DNA of 64,000 nt from Ascochyta rabiei (taxonomy: Eukaryota > Ascomycota > Dothideomycetes > Pleosporales > Didymellaceae). The first letter of the stretch is position 1. Each line of letters begins with the position of its first letter. A program made the translations under genes and the position numbers. The stretch is from the NCBI RefSeq assembly GCF_004011695.2, contig NC_082416.1, positions 1,240,001 to 1,304,000 on the forward strand. The letters are read 5' to 3'. The notes beneath the pieces were generated by a model, which saw only the letters and a program-made list of their open reading frames with translations, ran no database searches and was not told where the DNA came from. Shown here piece by piece: positions 44,232-55,476 of the stretch.

Positions 44232-47200
44232 ATGTTTTCGCCGGAAGCATCGCTGCAGAGCGCGCGTAGCTCACTGCGTGGCACTCGACGACGCCAGCGC
44301 GACTCTAACGGACACGACCAGCCTCGACGAAAGCGCAGTAAAATTGCCGAAGATGGGGCCTTCCAGACTACTGCTGGCGCAGACTTGAAGATCAACGGCA
44401 ATGCCAATACGAACGGGCACGACAGCCATAACAGTGTCGAAAACTCCCTTGTAGTAGTGGACATGCCAGTCCGCGAAAAAAAGGCGCCTCCTAAACGAGC
44501 GCTGAAGGAAGATAGCGCTCAGTACTTGGTAGGCCACTTTGAACGTGTGCCTGGAGCCAGTCAGCTGATGGAGTGTAGACTAAGAACGCGAACTATAGCG
44601 TCAGGAAATTGCCTAGTTTCCCATCAGCTCTTGCACGCTCATCAAGTATGTCGCAAGTTACTGTCCTCGAGCGTTCATGCTAACATGCTCTCAGCTCCAT
44701 ATACAGCTTCTGCGGTCTCCTCCGCCGGACTTGCTCTTGCATTCACAACCGACCGCGCCCTCGTATGGGATTACAGCAGCGCAACGGGCCCCTCGAAGAT
44801 CGTCACTCTTCCCCTTCCCTTCGCCCTGAGACCTTCCGAGCCACTTCCACTTGGCGCAATTGTTCGCAACGGTCCCACCAACGACTATGGTGTCGTTGCG
44901 GTTGCGCCTTCCAGCGGCATAATTACCTTTTGGGAGAATATCGACAGCGCAGAGGCTAGAAATTTGTATCCTCAACGCCATATGGGAGTGGATGGATCTG
45001 TAAAGCTGTACTCCGGAGAGACCATAACCGATTTGGTCGATATCGAGCACGCAGGCTTCATCTTGAATTTCAGCAGTGGCAGACTTGCCCAGTTGACTCT
45101 ACGCGACTCGCAAGGACGACCTAGTGTCAGTACCACTATTTTGAACGGCCCCAATGGCTCGGGCGGCAGTCTTTTCAGTCTACGAGGACTGCTGGGAGGC
45201 GCCATCCGAAAGACGATTGCATCAGTCAAGGCGCGCCCGTCCGATTCCAAGGGTCAAATGGAGGTGATTACAACCACAAGAAACGGTTTATTTCAGCTGT
45301 GGGATCTGAGTTGGTCAGGGCAACAGATTTTCAAGCACGAGATCGATGCCCACGGTGAGATGCTCTCAGCCGTACATGCAGGAACATCGCCAGAACTTCG
45401 CGCCCAGTCTGATGTGCATGTACTGGACTTTGCAATCACGGAACAACAGCGGTCGCCTGGATCCGTAAGTCTTTTGGTATTGGTGGCCTTGTTCGGACGC
45501 CATACACTCGATTACTCGCTCTTGGAAATGAACCTGACAGCCGTGGGAGGCTCAGTCAGCAGGGCCATCCCCATCAAAAGCTTTCACCACGAGGGATTAC
45601 CCACAGAACCGACAGGAAAGCTTCTAGTCCCTCAGCCCGGACACACGGCGTTCGTACAGTTCCCTGGCGCTATTGTCATCGCATCTCTAGCTCAGCCGGA
45701 GGAGAGCCCGGAGGCGCAACTTCTTGCGGACTCTGGAAGATTTAATATTCCGTTTCAGGATGCAATTTACTTCCGAGAAGAGCTGAACATTGTAGTTTCA
45801 GGATTGTCTACGGCAGCAACCACCCGGAAGGAACAGAAGGCCACTGCTTTGATCTTTGTACAAGGGTCTGGGATCCTACAATTCAGTGCGCACCCACCAG
45901 TAATGGATAATGCGGGAACAGAAAGGCTCAAGGTCACAGCCCGGAGCAAACTGGAGCAAGCCACGTTTTTCAGCTCGAGACCGGGTAACATCCTGGATTT
46001 CTCGGTCAAATCACGATTCTCGTTTTCTGAAGAAGAGACTGCACAAGCAGCGCTCGATGTCAGCATGGGTATCATCAGTTCTTCGTACGACTACCTCGAC
46101 AAGGTTACATCCTCCATGGACGAACAGTTCAAGACCCGCGCTTCCGCTCTGCGAACCTTGATATCGCACCTGCGATCTGACTACCCTACACTACCTTTTC
46201 TGACGAAGTGGCGCTTGTTGTGGCACGCTGAGAAGCTTGCTGCTGCACACAAGCTGTGGAACTGGTATGAGGCGAAACTACAGGATCAGCAGGCGCACCC
46301 AGACGCATATCCAGAAAAGATTCTCATGAGCGACATTGTCAAGGCGCTCAATGAACGATACAAGACACCCATCAACCCTGATCTTGGCGAAACAGACCCA
46401 ATCCGACAATACTTTCTCAGAGACGTTGAATCCATCGGTGTGCTCATTCCATGGGGTTGGAACTACTTGCGAACATTCTACATGAAGGAAGGCGGAAAGG
46501 AACAGCCATCAATTATGCAGCGGCTCAGCGAAGCCTCGGATGTTATGCTCGTGGCTCTGGAGACAGGCTTCAGCTTTCGACTAGCGAACATTGAGTCGTA
46601 TGGCCTCGATTCTGATTCCCTCGATGAGGGCATTCTGAAGCCCGGTCAAGGTTATGACGAGATCCCTCAGTTCTGGACCTCTACGCACAACGTTGTCAGC
46701 TCTGTTCGCAGCCTCGTAGACGTCGGACGCAACTTGGCTGTAGAGAACTACGAGGAAGGCCTTCAGGAAACCCTTTCACAGAAGATTGCCAAAGACAACC
46801 CGCGCATGGTCAAGATTGGTTGTCAGACTCATATTGAACGCTTCCAATGGTGTCTTGAGCAGGTTGACGAGAAAACGCGAGAACAAGGTCGTAGTTTGCG
46901 AGACGAGTGGAACAGCAAGGTCCGACCGGACCACATTTACGGCCTCATGGAGCTTGGCCTGGCGACTGAAGGCATGAATCTGGCTGAACAGTACCGAGAC
47001 ATGCCCACTCTGGTCAATCTAGTCTGGGACGAGTCCAACTGGCTTGAGTCGGAGAAGGCGGCAACTCGAAGCAAGATGGAAATCGCCGAGAGCACAGTCA
47101 AGCTGAAGAAGATCAAGGAGCGCATCAGCCGGTATTTCGAGATGTACGGAGACGACTGGGCTGAGGCATTCTACTTGAAGCACATCAACGAGGGCCAATC

Positions 47201-48440
47201 CGCGCAGATGTTCGAGCCTGAGCATCTGAATCAGTTGGCATTAAGCAAGTTCTTGCGCGCCGATCCATCTCGTGCGAGGCTGCGGTGGATCAACGAAGTC
47301 TCTGGCGAGAAAGACTACGAAGCTGCTGCCGAGGCTCTCTTCGAGGCTGCGAACAAACAAGAGACCAACGCTTGGTGCAACAAAGTCGAACTATCCATGT
47401 GCAAGCTCGCAATGCTGTGCCAAAAGGAAGAAACACATGGCCAGGCGCAACCAAGCAACGGAGATAGCCACGAGCTGTCCAAGGCAGAGAAGATCCGAGA
47501 GAAGAACTACAAGGTCGTGGTAGATCAGCTGGAGTACGCCAACGTGCAGGAGATACTTTACGATCATCTTTCATCTACCATTGATCAAGCCTTGGATGAC
47601 GAAACCGCGCTGAACCTACTCATGGAGGAGTATGCGCAGGGTCCCATTCAAGAACGACCAGCACACGCGTCACTGCTGAAGGAAGGGTTTGAGAACCTCA
47701 TCCACCACAGGGTCATCGATCCTTCACTGATGATCGATATCCTCACCTTGATGAACGATCGAGGCGAGAGGGAGCCTACCTCATTGATGCAGTCCAACGA
47801 GTTTACCTTTGCACTCAGGGTCTTGGCCGCCAACTGGCACAGCATCCACCGGACAACACGCGACGGCCTGCTGAAGCTGATTTGGAAGCGACTGTGCAAC
47901 AAGGACAACTGGGCTGAGATCAACAATACCAGGGACATTTCCGACGCGACACTCGAGGAGTTCCTACTCTCCACCAACGTTGGCTGGACTTTCCGGGGCC
48001 TCATGAGGTTGATTGGTGAGCTGCACATTTGCGACGATAACGACCCAGCTAACGATTGTGTAGATATTGACGAACACAACCGTGTTGTGTGGCCCAAGCA
48101 GCTCACAGCCCTGGTTGGTGCAGGTGGCACCCACGGAGAGCTCTGCGTGCGGTTCCCACTCGAAGATCTTCGCGAGCCAATCATCAAGGACAACCTGCTT
48201 GACGATGAGATGTTGCAGGAAAACCTCGAGAAGAATCGGCTCGACCAGTGGTTCAAGGCAGCGTGTAGAGCTGGCAAGAACGCTTACGTGGCGGAGAAGA
48301 GGGAGCTCCGACGAGGCTCTTCGGCGCCCGCCGAGTCTGGTGAGGAGGACGCGGTTTCAGCAGCTGGAGCTGCAGCTGTCCGAGGTGATGCTGGCAACGG
48401 CGTGGACCAGGATCAAGATGTAGCGATGCAGGAGTCGTAG
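44232..48440 (+). CDS. NUP133: Nucleoporin Nup133
   Basis: A single open frame of 1,402 aa starts at the first ATG (44232, MFSPEASLQSARSSLRGTRR). The N-terminus is basic and disordered (RKRSK). From about residue 150 a seven-bladed propeller-like region follows, with LALAFTTDRALVWDYSSATG, ITFWENIDSAEARNLYPQRH and GFILNFSSGRLAQLTLRDSQ typical of fungal Nup133. The C-terminal half is an alpha-helical stack (for example HIERFQWCLEQVDEKTREQG), and the end is acidic and low-complexity. Nup133 is in the Y-complex scaffold of the nuclear pore. A consensus-like intron (GTATGT, GCTAAC, CTCTCAG) occupies 44646-44694; removing its 49 nt alone would break the frame, so the residues just before LALAFTTDR are uncertain. 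Confidence 0.88.
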   Translation: MFSPEASLQSARSSLRGTRRRQRDSNGHDQPRRKRSKIAEDGAFQTTAGADLKINGNANTNGHDSHNSVENSLVVVDMPVREKKAPPKRALKEDSAQYLVGHFERVPGASQLMECRLRTRTIASGNCLVSHQLLHAHQVCRKLLSSSVHANMLSAPYTASAVSSAGLALAFTTDRALVWDYSSATGPSKIVTLPLPFALRPSEPLPLGAIVRNGPTNDYGVVAVAPSSGIITFWENIDSAEARNLYPQRHMGVDGSVKLYSGETITDLVDIEHAGFILNFSSGRLAQLTLRDSQGRPSVSTTILNGPNGSGGSLFSLRGLLGGAIRKTIASVKARPSDSKGQMEVITTTRNGLFQLWDLSWSGQQIFKHEIDAHGEMLSAVHAGTSPELRAQSDVHVLDFAITEQQRSPGSVSLLVLVALFGRHTLDYSLLEMNLTAVGGSVSRAIPIKSFHHEGLPTEPTGKLLVPQPGHTAFVQFPGAIVIASLAQPEESPEAQLLADSGRFNIPFQDAIYFREELNIVVSGLSTAATTRKEQKATALIFVQGSGILQFSAHPPVMDNAGTERLKVTARSKLEQATFFSSRPGNILDFSVKSRFSFSEEETAQAALDVSMGIISSSYDYLDKVTSSMDEQFKTRASALRTLISHLRSDYPTLPFLTKWRLLWHAEKLAAAHKLWNWYEAKLQDQQAHPDAYPEKILMSDIVKALNERYKTPINPDLGETDPIRQYFLRDVESIGVLIPWGWNYLRTFYMKEGGKEQPSIMQRLSEASDVMLVALETGFSFRLANIESYGLDSDSLDEGILKPGQGYDEIPQFWTSTHNVVSSVRSLVDVGRNLAVENYEEGLQETLSQKIAKDNPRMVKIGCQTHIERFQWCLEQVDEKTREQGRSLRDEWNSKVRPDHIYGLMELGLATEGMNLAEQYRDMPTLVNLVWDESNWLESEKAATRSKMEIAESTVKLKKIKERISRYFEMYGDDWAEAFYLKHINEGQSAQMFEPEHLNQLALSKFLRADPSRARLRWINEVSGEKDYEAAAEALFEAANKQETNAWCNKVELSMCKLAMLCQKEETHGQAQPSNGDSHELSKAEKIREKNYKVVVDQLEYANVQEILYDHLSSTIDQALDDETALNLLMEEYAQGPIQERPAHASLLKEGFENLIHHRVIDPSLMIDILTLMNDRGEREPTSLMQSNEFTFALRVLAANWHSIHRTTRDGLLKLIWKRLCNKDNWAEINNTRDISDATLEEFLLSTNVGWTFRGLMRLIGELHICDDNDPANDCVDIDEHNRVVWPKQLTALVGAGGTHGELCVRFPLEDLREPIIKDNLLDDEMLQENLEKNRLDQWFKAACRAGKNAYVAEKRELRRGSSAPAESGEEDAVSAAGAAAVRGDAGNGVDQDQDVAMQES

Positions 48441-49906
48441 GAAAGGTAGAACGGGGTGGGCATTAAGGGTGTGGAGACGAGGGTTCATGTTTCAATTGGG
48501 CGAACTGCATGGGAAAGCATTGGGCACGGCGTTTCGAAAAGAGTACAGCGGCCTGCAACGGCGCTTTTGGTGGTTTCTTTCTCGCAGGCCCTGTGGCAAG
48601 AGCGATGGCGATGGGGCTGGCTTGCATGCGTCATTTCTGCAGCGTCGCGCACGGCAAGGCTGCGCGACTGGCATCCACATTCTTCGATTTGTGTACTCTT
48701 AGATGTGTACATACACAAAAAGCATGGGCACGCTTGCACAGACTGCACAACGGTTCCAGACCCATGGCCGATGCGAACCGGTTCATTTCTCGAGTGGGCC
48801 TTTGCCTGTTCAGGGCAGAAGGTGGCTTGAGCAGGGCGCTCCAATCAGGGCCGGCGACCGTTTTGTCGCCCAGGATCCGGCACGGCGGCCGGCACAAAGG
48901 AGCAGAGCGTCGCACCACGGCAAGGCGAGCATGTGCAGCGCGACGGCCTGGTGCAGCATCGACGGCGAGGCAGTGGCGGCGATGCGGCAACACGGCGACG
49001 GGGCTGGGCGGTACACGTCGACGGCTGCGGCGGTGCCGAGCGCAGGTGTACGAGCTTGGCCAGCTGGCTGCTGTGCAGCGCTCGATGGTCGATGCACACC
49101 ACGATTCGTAGGACCTTCCTTCCCAAATGAGCTCGCGGCCGAGGGAGCGGCCAGAGAACGCAGGTACGACGGGGGGGAGTGTGCACCCAGCAGCGTCGCC
49201 CACAACAACAACAGGAACAACGGCCGAGACAGGCATTAGGCGCGCACACCAACGGGCGAAGCTCTCTGTTGGCTTGTTGGCTTGTTGGCTTGTTGGCTTG
49301 TTGGCTTCAGCGCCGATTGCATGGCCACGGCCAACCGTCAGCCGCCCACTTTGCTGGCACACGGCCGCCGTGGGTGAGTGAATGAATAAATGATGGAATG
49401 GATGCTCGAATGAATGAAGGAACAAACGAATGAATAAAGGCTGGCTAGCGGCGCGCGCAGGCTGCCCCAAGGGTGCACCGGCGCACTGACATGGCTGGAA
49501 GCAGGCCTAGCGCCTGTCCAGTCCAGCCGCCGGTGTGCTCTGCTCGCACCCCAGGTCCCGCGTCTTTTCCATCGCGAGTCGATCGCTCTCCTGTCCTCAC
49601 CACCGCCCATTGTTTTGTGTTTTGCCGGCGCAGCGATACTCTCCATTGTTTGCCCAGCTGCCTGCTGCAGCAGCCCCGTCGCCTGCCCGTGGACTGCCCT
49701 GGACGCTTCTGCGCCGACCCTGCAGACCGAGACGACTTGCCGGCCTGCATAGCCCCAGCCGACGTCCGGAGACGCCCTTCGACCCCCATCGCTCACCGCG
49801 CCGCGTCTCTCCTGCGTCCACCGCCCACCGCCCACCGCCCACCGTCCCCGCTGCTGCACCCGCACCCCGACTCGCCCTCCACCTCGCCCTCGGCCTCTCA
49901 CCCACC
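48441..49906. promoter_or_regulatory. Long upstream region of the casein kinase gene
   Basis: This 1.47-kb interval has an octamer repeat (GGCTTGTT)n at 49269-49307, AATGAATGAA-like repeats at 49378-49438, and a strongly pyrimidine-rich leader with CCGCCCA repeats at 49820-49850 just before the ATG. The C/T-rich tract probably marks the transcription start and 5' UTR of the kinase gene. Confidence 0.45.
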
Positions 49907-51631
49907 ATGGCGAGCGGCAGCACTTCCTCCAACGTCGTCGGCGTCCACTACCGCGTCGGCAAGAAGATCGGCGAGGGCTCCTTCGGCGTCATCTTCGAGG
50001 GCACCAACCTGCTCAACCAGCAGCAGGTCGCCATCAAGTTCGAGCCACGCAAGAGCGACGCCCCCCAACTGCGCGATGAGTACCGCACGTACAAGATCCT
50101 CGTCGGCTGCCGTAAGTTCTCTCGCTGCCCCTATTCACCCTGATGTCGCCCGTCCGAGCGAGGGAAGGCACGGTTTGTACCTTGGACGCTGTCTTGGCAC
50201 ACGCATCTGCCTTCGTGTGCATGCCGTGTCTGACGTCCAACACATCGTCCGCATCGTCTTGGGTGCTGCCGCTGCCGTCTGCACAGTCGACGTCGCTCCT
50301 GTCTTCACCCGTCATGGCTACCTGCCTTGACACTCGCTGTCCACCGTATGCATGGACTCCACTGACACGTCGCAGCCGGGATCCCTAATGTCTACTACTT
50401 CGGTCAGGAGGGCCTGCACAACATCTTGGTCATTGACCTGCTCGGCCCCAGCTTGGAGGACCTGTTCGACCACTGCAACAGGAAGTTCTCCATCAAGACC
50501 GTTGTCATGGTCGCCAAGCAGATGGTACGTCTCCACGATGGTGGCACAAATCTCCTGTGCTGACGTGCGTTCAGCTGTCGAGGGTCCAGACCATCCACGA
50601 GAAGAACCTCATCTACCGCGACATCAAGCCTGACAACTTCCTCATTGGCCGACCAGGCTCCAAAAGTGCTAATGTAATTCACGTCGTAGACTTTGGCATG
50701 GCCAAGCAATACCGTGATCCCAAGACGAAGCAGCACATCCCCTACAGGGAGCGCAAGTCTCTCTCTGGCACGGCGCGTTACATGAGTATCAACACCCATT
50801 TGGGACGCGAACAGTCTCGTAGGGACGATCTGGAAGCTCTGGGTCACGTTTTCATGTACTTCCTTCGCGGCGGTCTGCCCTGGCAAGGCCTGAAAGCTGC
50901 AACCAACAAGCAGAAGTACGAGAAGATTGGCGAGAAGAAGCAGACAACTCCTATCAAGGACCTCTGCGATAGCTTCCCTGGTATGTTTGCACAACGCCAC
51001 AATACTTGAAACCCGCTAACGACAAGTCGCAGAGGAATTCAACAAGTACCTGAGCTACGTCCGTAATCTCGGTTTTGAGGATACGCCTGACTACGACTAT
51101 CTGCGTGAACTCTTCACCCAGGCGCTTAAGAGCACCGGGGAGGTTGAGGATGGCGAGTACGACTGGATGAAGTTGAACAATGGAAAGGGCTGGGAGGTAA
51201 TCAAGTCCCACCCCTCGGCTGTCCAACAGATGCACCATTCCAACATTCACCAGAACTCTTCCACCGCTGTCAACGTTCACGGCCAGCCTCACAGGCAGCC
51301 CAAGACGCACCTTCCCGTCGATCACCATCGTTTAAACGAGCCTCTCCCAAAGCCCGGAGCGACACGAGCCCAGCCCGGAAGAAGCCCAAGAGACCAAACA
51401 GCACGAGGGGCCGAGGTCAAGAGGCAGAGCATGGGAGAGCTGGCACGACCCGATGCAGCCTCCAACCAGGCTCAATTCCAGCACAGCCAGCAGAACCTGA
51501 ACGCGAACCAGAACCGCGCGACCCCTGCAGAGAGCCCGAGCGCCCAGCAGCCGATGCGGCAGGAGCCTGAGAAGGAAGGCTTCATGCAGAAGCTATCCAA
51601 GATACTCTGCTGCGGCGGAAGCAGCAACTAG
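49907..51631 (+). CDS. Palmitoylated casein kinase 1 (Yck1/2 type)
   Basis: Exons 49907-50111, 50376-50524, 50575-50980 and 51033-51631 give 452 aa. The kinase domain spans about residues 15-285: glycine loop [13 protein letters not shown], catalytic Lys44 in [16 protein letters not shown] catalytic loop, DFGMAKQY, and the casein-kinase-1-specific [11 protein letters not shown] in place of APE. A Gln/Asn/Pro-rich tail ends in [13 protein letters not shown], with two adjacent cysteines near the C-terminus as in Yck1/Yck2 palmitoylation sites, so plasma-membrane anchoring is expected. These kinases act in bud morphogenesis, endocytosis and nutrient sensing. Introns are 264, 50 and 52 nt; the first is long for this window. 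The ATG is in good context (CACCATGG). Confidence 0.95.
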
Positions 51632-52362
51632 TGGTGCTGTCACATCTGATTCTATGCGTATTGCGTTGCATCCCGGAGTTCGTTCCTTGAGCGAACTTTT
51701 ATCGGCCACGTTTTTTTTCCTGTATAGGTATTTTGTAATGATTGATAGACGGGATCGAAATCTCCTTCCGGTATCTTAGGTAATACTCTCACGACGACCG
51801 AACCACCTCGACACCAGCCTGGATCTCTTCTTTTCATCATCATCTTCTTCTTCAGTCCGGCTTTCGAGGCAACGAGCTGCACCTGCACAGCAGTTTCTTC
51901 TCCGAGAGTCATTTATACTGGCGTACGCGGCGTTGCGTCTATGGTGGTACGAAGTTGGCATCTCATTCATCATCGTTATCATTTCATGTTTGTGTCATGG
52001 TGGGAGAAAAACATAGCATGTAAAGGAGTCTCCTTCGCTGGGACTTGTCATTGTGGAAGAGAGCGGTGGTTTTAGTTAAAGGAGAGTGGAGCAAATAGAG
52101 ACGAATTTTCCAAAGAAACAAAATCTTGACTGTGCACCGTTGACGTACTAAGTACAGGTGCATGCTTCTGGCCAAGTAAGGCTGCTTCGGTGTTGTTGGA
52201 TGTAAGCTCCTGTTGGCTCTGAAAGTGCCATGATATGGGCTTGGCGCCGCTCCCGCGCGACTTCCCAGCACTTGAACACGCTCACGACACCCCTGCAAAA
52301 CCATCAACAGTGAACTTTTGCAACACTTTCACCCCGCCAGATCGAATCGAAACACAGTCGCG
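51632..52362. other. Intergenic region
   Basis: Holds the 3' UTR of the kinase gene (T-run at 51711-51718) and the Swc4 promoter. No gene was recognised. Confidence 0.45.
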
Positions 52363-54449
52363 ATGGCTTCAGGTCGCGATGTGCGCGATATGCTGGGGCT
52401 GCCTCTCGGCGATGTAGCACCCCCAACAGCGCAGAAGAAATCGAAGAAGGGCGGCGGATCGAAACGAATACGTACGTTCTGGAGGCATGCGCAAACATGT
52501 CGAAGCTTGGCAAAGAACAGCAGCTAATGCTTGTGGGCAGAGGGCGTTGCGCGTGAAGTCGCGGCGCTGTATGGCGAGCGACCACCACCAGTGGCAGTCT
52601 ACGAAGAGAAGAAGGCATACCGCGCGAAGAGGCAGAACACCGGTCCTGCAAAGAAATGGTAACTAGATCATGACTGAACCTATAAAAGCCGGTGCTGACA
52701 GCACGATCCAGGATACAACAGCCATTTACGAACCCAGCGCGCTCTGATGGCCTCGTCCTCAAGCATTGGCGGCGCAAACCCATGATGGCACCACCGGTGC
52801 AGGAAGGTGAAGATGCTGAAATGCCAGACAGCGAACCTACGGGCTATCTCGAATCGTGCGGCGACTATGTCAAGTACAACATCACGGTCGATATGCCCGA
52901 CTTTACAGACGAGGAATACGATGCACACCTACGAAGCGACGATTGGAGCCGAGAGGAGACAGACTACTTGTTCGGTATTGTAAAAGACTACTCGTACCGG
53001 TGGGCAGTGATATGGGATCGCTACGAATGGCAGACGCTCAAGAGACGGGAGCGAGAGCTTGCGCAAGCTGCACAACAGGACAACGGCGATGCTGATTCAA
53101 ACTCCCTGGCTACATTGCCGTTCGCGCCCCCACGAGACAAAGAACGTTCCCTAGAGGAAATGAAGGCGCGCTTCTACGACATTTCCGCCAAGCTGATGAA
53201 GCTCCGCATCCCTGAGGTTCAGATGGACGCCGACCAATACGGCCTCTACGAAACGTTATCCAAGTTCGACCCGGTCATGGAGCGCAACCGCAAGATGCTC
53301 GCCACAGCGCTCATGAACAGAAACATGGACGAAGTCAAGGAAGAAGAGTTCCTCCTCACAGAGCTGCAACGCATCAACATGGCCGCCGTGCGCCTCGACG
53401 CCGAACGCGAAGAACTCCGCTCCCGTCTCGATGCGCCGCAAGCCAACACCTCTACCGCTGCAGGTCTGCAGTCCTTTACCTCCAGCGCAGCGCTGCAAGC
53501 ACTTTTCCAGCAACTCTTCCAGCAGGACCGCAGCAAGAAGCGCTCATCGGGCGGCTCCAACGCGCCAGGCCGCCTCTCCCTTTCCGCAAACGACATGATC
53601 AACACACCCGCAGGTGTATCCTCCAACCCAGCAAACCGACGAACAAGCATGGCGCTCCCTCCCTCGGCGCCCTCGCAGACACCGGTCAAAACCCTCTCCC
53701 CCCACCAAGAGCACCGCTTCGCCGTCTCGACGCACGACCGGCTTACTTCAGGCGTAACCTTTGGCTCGGACAAGCTGCTTAAGATGCGCCAAGCGAAATC
53801 GAACGTGCAGACGCAGAAAATCGCATCGGCGCTGCAAGAGTTGGGGGTCCCAGATGTCATCCCGCTCCCGACCAGCAAAGTAGCCGACGTGTTCGAGCAG
53901 CTCGTCGCCAAAGTAGGTCGGCTGCTCGACGTGCGCAAAGTCAAGGAGAAAGAAATGGGCGAATGCCGAGTGCTGAGCCGGATGAAGGCCGTGCGCGCAG
54001 GCACGGGTAGCGGCGCCGTCAAGCAGGAGGGCGGCGAGGTCGACGCAGATAAAAAGGAAGTGACAGATAGTCAGGGGACGCCCGTGGGCGACAGCAACGA
54101 GGACGGCGCAGGTGATGACGACGAGGACGATGACGACGATGCCGAGGGCGAAGACGACACAGGCGCGCAGAACACGCCGGCCAATGCGGACCGCGATGAC
54201 GGCGACGGCGACGACGATAATGACGACGACGAAGACGATGGCGATGGCGAGGGTGATGGCGAGGGTCATGCTGACGGTGCAAGGGACGACGGTCAGGCCG
54301 ATGCAGACGTCGACGACGTCGATGCAGAAGGCGAGGACGAGAGTGCAGCCCAAACGAGCCGTGCTACGAGTCAAGGCGCAGGACACAAGAGGAGCGCCAG
54401 CGAGCTCAGCGAGGGGAGCCAGCCGAGCGAGAAGCGGGCGAGGAAGTAG
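52363..54449 (+). CDS. SWC4: SWR1/NuA4 subunit Swc4 (DMAP1 family)
   Basis: Exons 52363-52471, 52541-52658 and 52712-54449 (introns 69 and 53 nt) give 654 aa. The N-terminal family text is DVRDMLGLPLGD, GVAREVAALYGERPPPVAVY and, across the second splice, AKKWIQQPFTNPARSDGL. Residues about 125-185 form the SANT/DMAP1 Myb-like region, with DWSREETDYLFGIVKDYSYR WAVIWDRYE. A DMAP1-binding helical region follows, with TFGSDKLLKMRQAKSN and the helix ALQELGVPDVIPLPTSKV. The C-terminus (about residues 535-625) is an unusually long Asp/Glu/Gly-rich tract and the protein ends SEKRARK. Swc4 is shared by the SWR1 remodeller, which deposits H2A.Z, and the NuA4 histone acetyltransferase; the acidic tail may touch histones. 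Confidence 0.95.
54090..54340 (+). repeat. GAC/GAT/GAG-rich tract encoding the acidic tail of Swc4
   Basis: An imperfect trinucleotide-rich tract of GACGAC, GATGAC and GGCGAG units encodes mostly Asp, Glu and Gly. It opens long spurious frames on the opposite strand. Confidence 0.85.
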
Positions 54450-54855
54450 AAGGGGGGGGGGGATCCTTTGCATAGCGACGGCGTTTTTGAGAGCGGGGAG
54501 CACAATTGGATTCAGGTGCGGTCAGTAGGTATACCTTTGATTTGATATTCAAGGTCTATGCAAGACCATCCGTCACTTCACTTGTGCTTGGACTCGTCGT
54601 GGACGTTTGATTGGTTTTACATTCATGTCTCGTTTCCCGGACTGGTTACAAATTGCCGTGTTTGCGTCAGACGTTGTACACACTCTCTACCGAAGAGCGA
54701 TTGATCGATTGATCCCTTGATCCCAGGGCCAGCATTGGTTTCCCACAGACCCATCACCCGAATGGTCTGCAGCCATGCTTCCCCAACTTATACCGTACAG
54801 CATCCATAGGCTTCCCTTCGGGATTGAGCCGTGAAGCCTAGGTCGACTTGTCCTC
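54450..54855. other. Convergent 3' intergenic region
   Basis: Between the 3' ends of Swc4 (plus) and the Stf2-like gene (minus). It has a 10-G run at about 54453-54462 and nothing else recognisable. Confidence 0.5.
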
Positions 54856-55476
54856 CTACAACTTCCTCTCACCATCCTCCTCGTCGATGCTCTTGTTGGA
54901 ACTGGAGGTGGTACTCTGCTTCTCGAGCTCCTCACCAATGGCGCCGTGGAGCTCTTCCTCGAAGACGGGCTCGGTCTCGACGGTCTCGAACTTGGTCTTG
55001 AAGTCCTTGAGCTGATTCGTCGATGAGTTGCTGCGGCGGCGCGCGTTGTTCATGTTGTATGGCATGTCTTCGACTTCGTCGCCGTCCCGGCCCCTGGCGT
55101 TGCGTTAGTATGGTTTGCTTACCTGTTTGATAGCGAAATGAGAACGAAGGTCGGAAAGCTCTCGCTTGCCAACGGTAAGGTATGGAGACTTGACCTACCA
55201 ATTGCCTTTTCCACTGCCGTCCTTCTTAGTCTTGGTGGGATCCGTGTCAGCATGGCCTGACTTGGCGAAGTAACGAGGCAGCCTCGACTCACGCTCAGCA
55301 CTGCCATCGGCAATGCCGGCATGGTCACGGTCAGTCCACTTGTGAGAGCGAGTCACTGTTGAATGTCAATTAGAGGAACGGGAGTCTCTTTGTCGACCTC
55401 AGCGTCGTTGAGCAGCTTGGTGTTTTCGTAGAAGCTCAAGATAGGAAGACGGCGAGCGGGAAGGTGGAAGCTTACT
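54856..55476 (-). CDS. Stf2-like small protein (HABP4/PAI-RBP1 type) with intron-split start codon
   Basis: Exons 55476 (one base), 55355-55199 and 55093-54856 give 131 aa. The first exon contributes only the A of ATG (CACCAAACA|GTAAGC); after the 120-nt intron the next exon begins TG ACT CGC. The protein has RYFAKSGHADTDPTKTKKDG followed by SGKGNWGRDGDEVED, a FKTKFETVETEPVFEEELHG block, an NNARRRSNSS patch and an acidic C-terminus. This is the pattern of fungal Stf2/HABP4_PAI-RBP1 proteins, small disordered RNA- or ribosome-associated factors linked to desiccation tolerance (Stf2) in yeast. Starting at the first unsplit Met (55065) would remove the conserved SGHAD...GKGNW block. The second intron (105 nt) restores GNW-GRDG. 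Confidence 0.78.

Noticed and set aside
53748..54503. Long minus-strand frame (251 codons) rich in Val/Ile
   Set aside because: It is the antisense shadow of the Asp-rich tail of Swc4.
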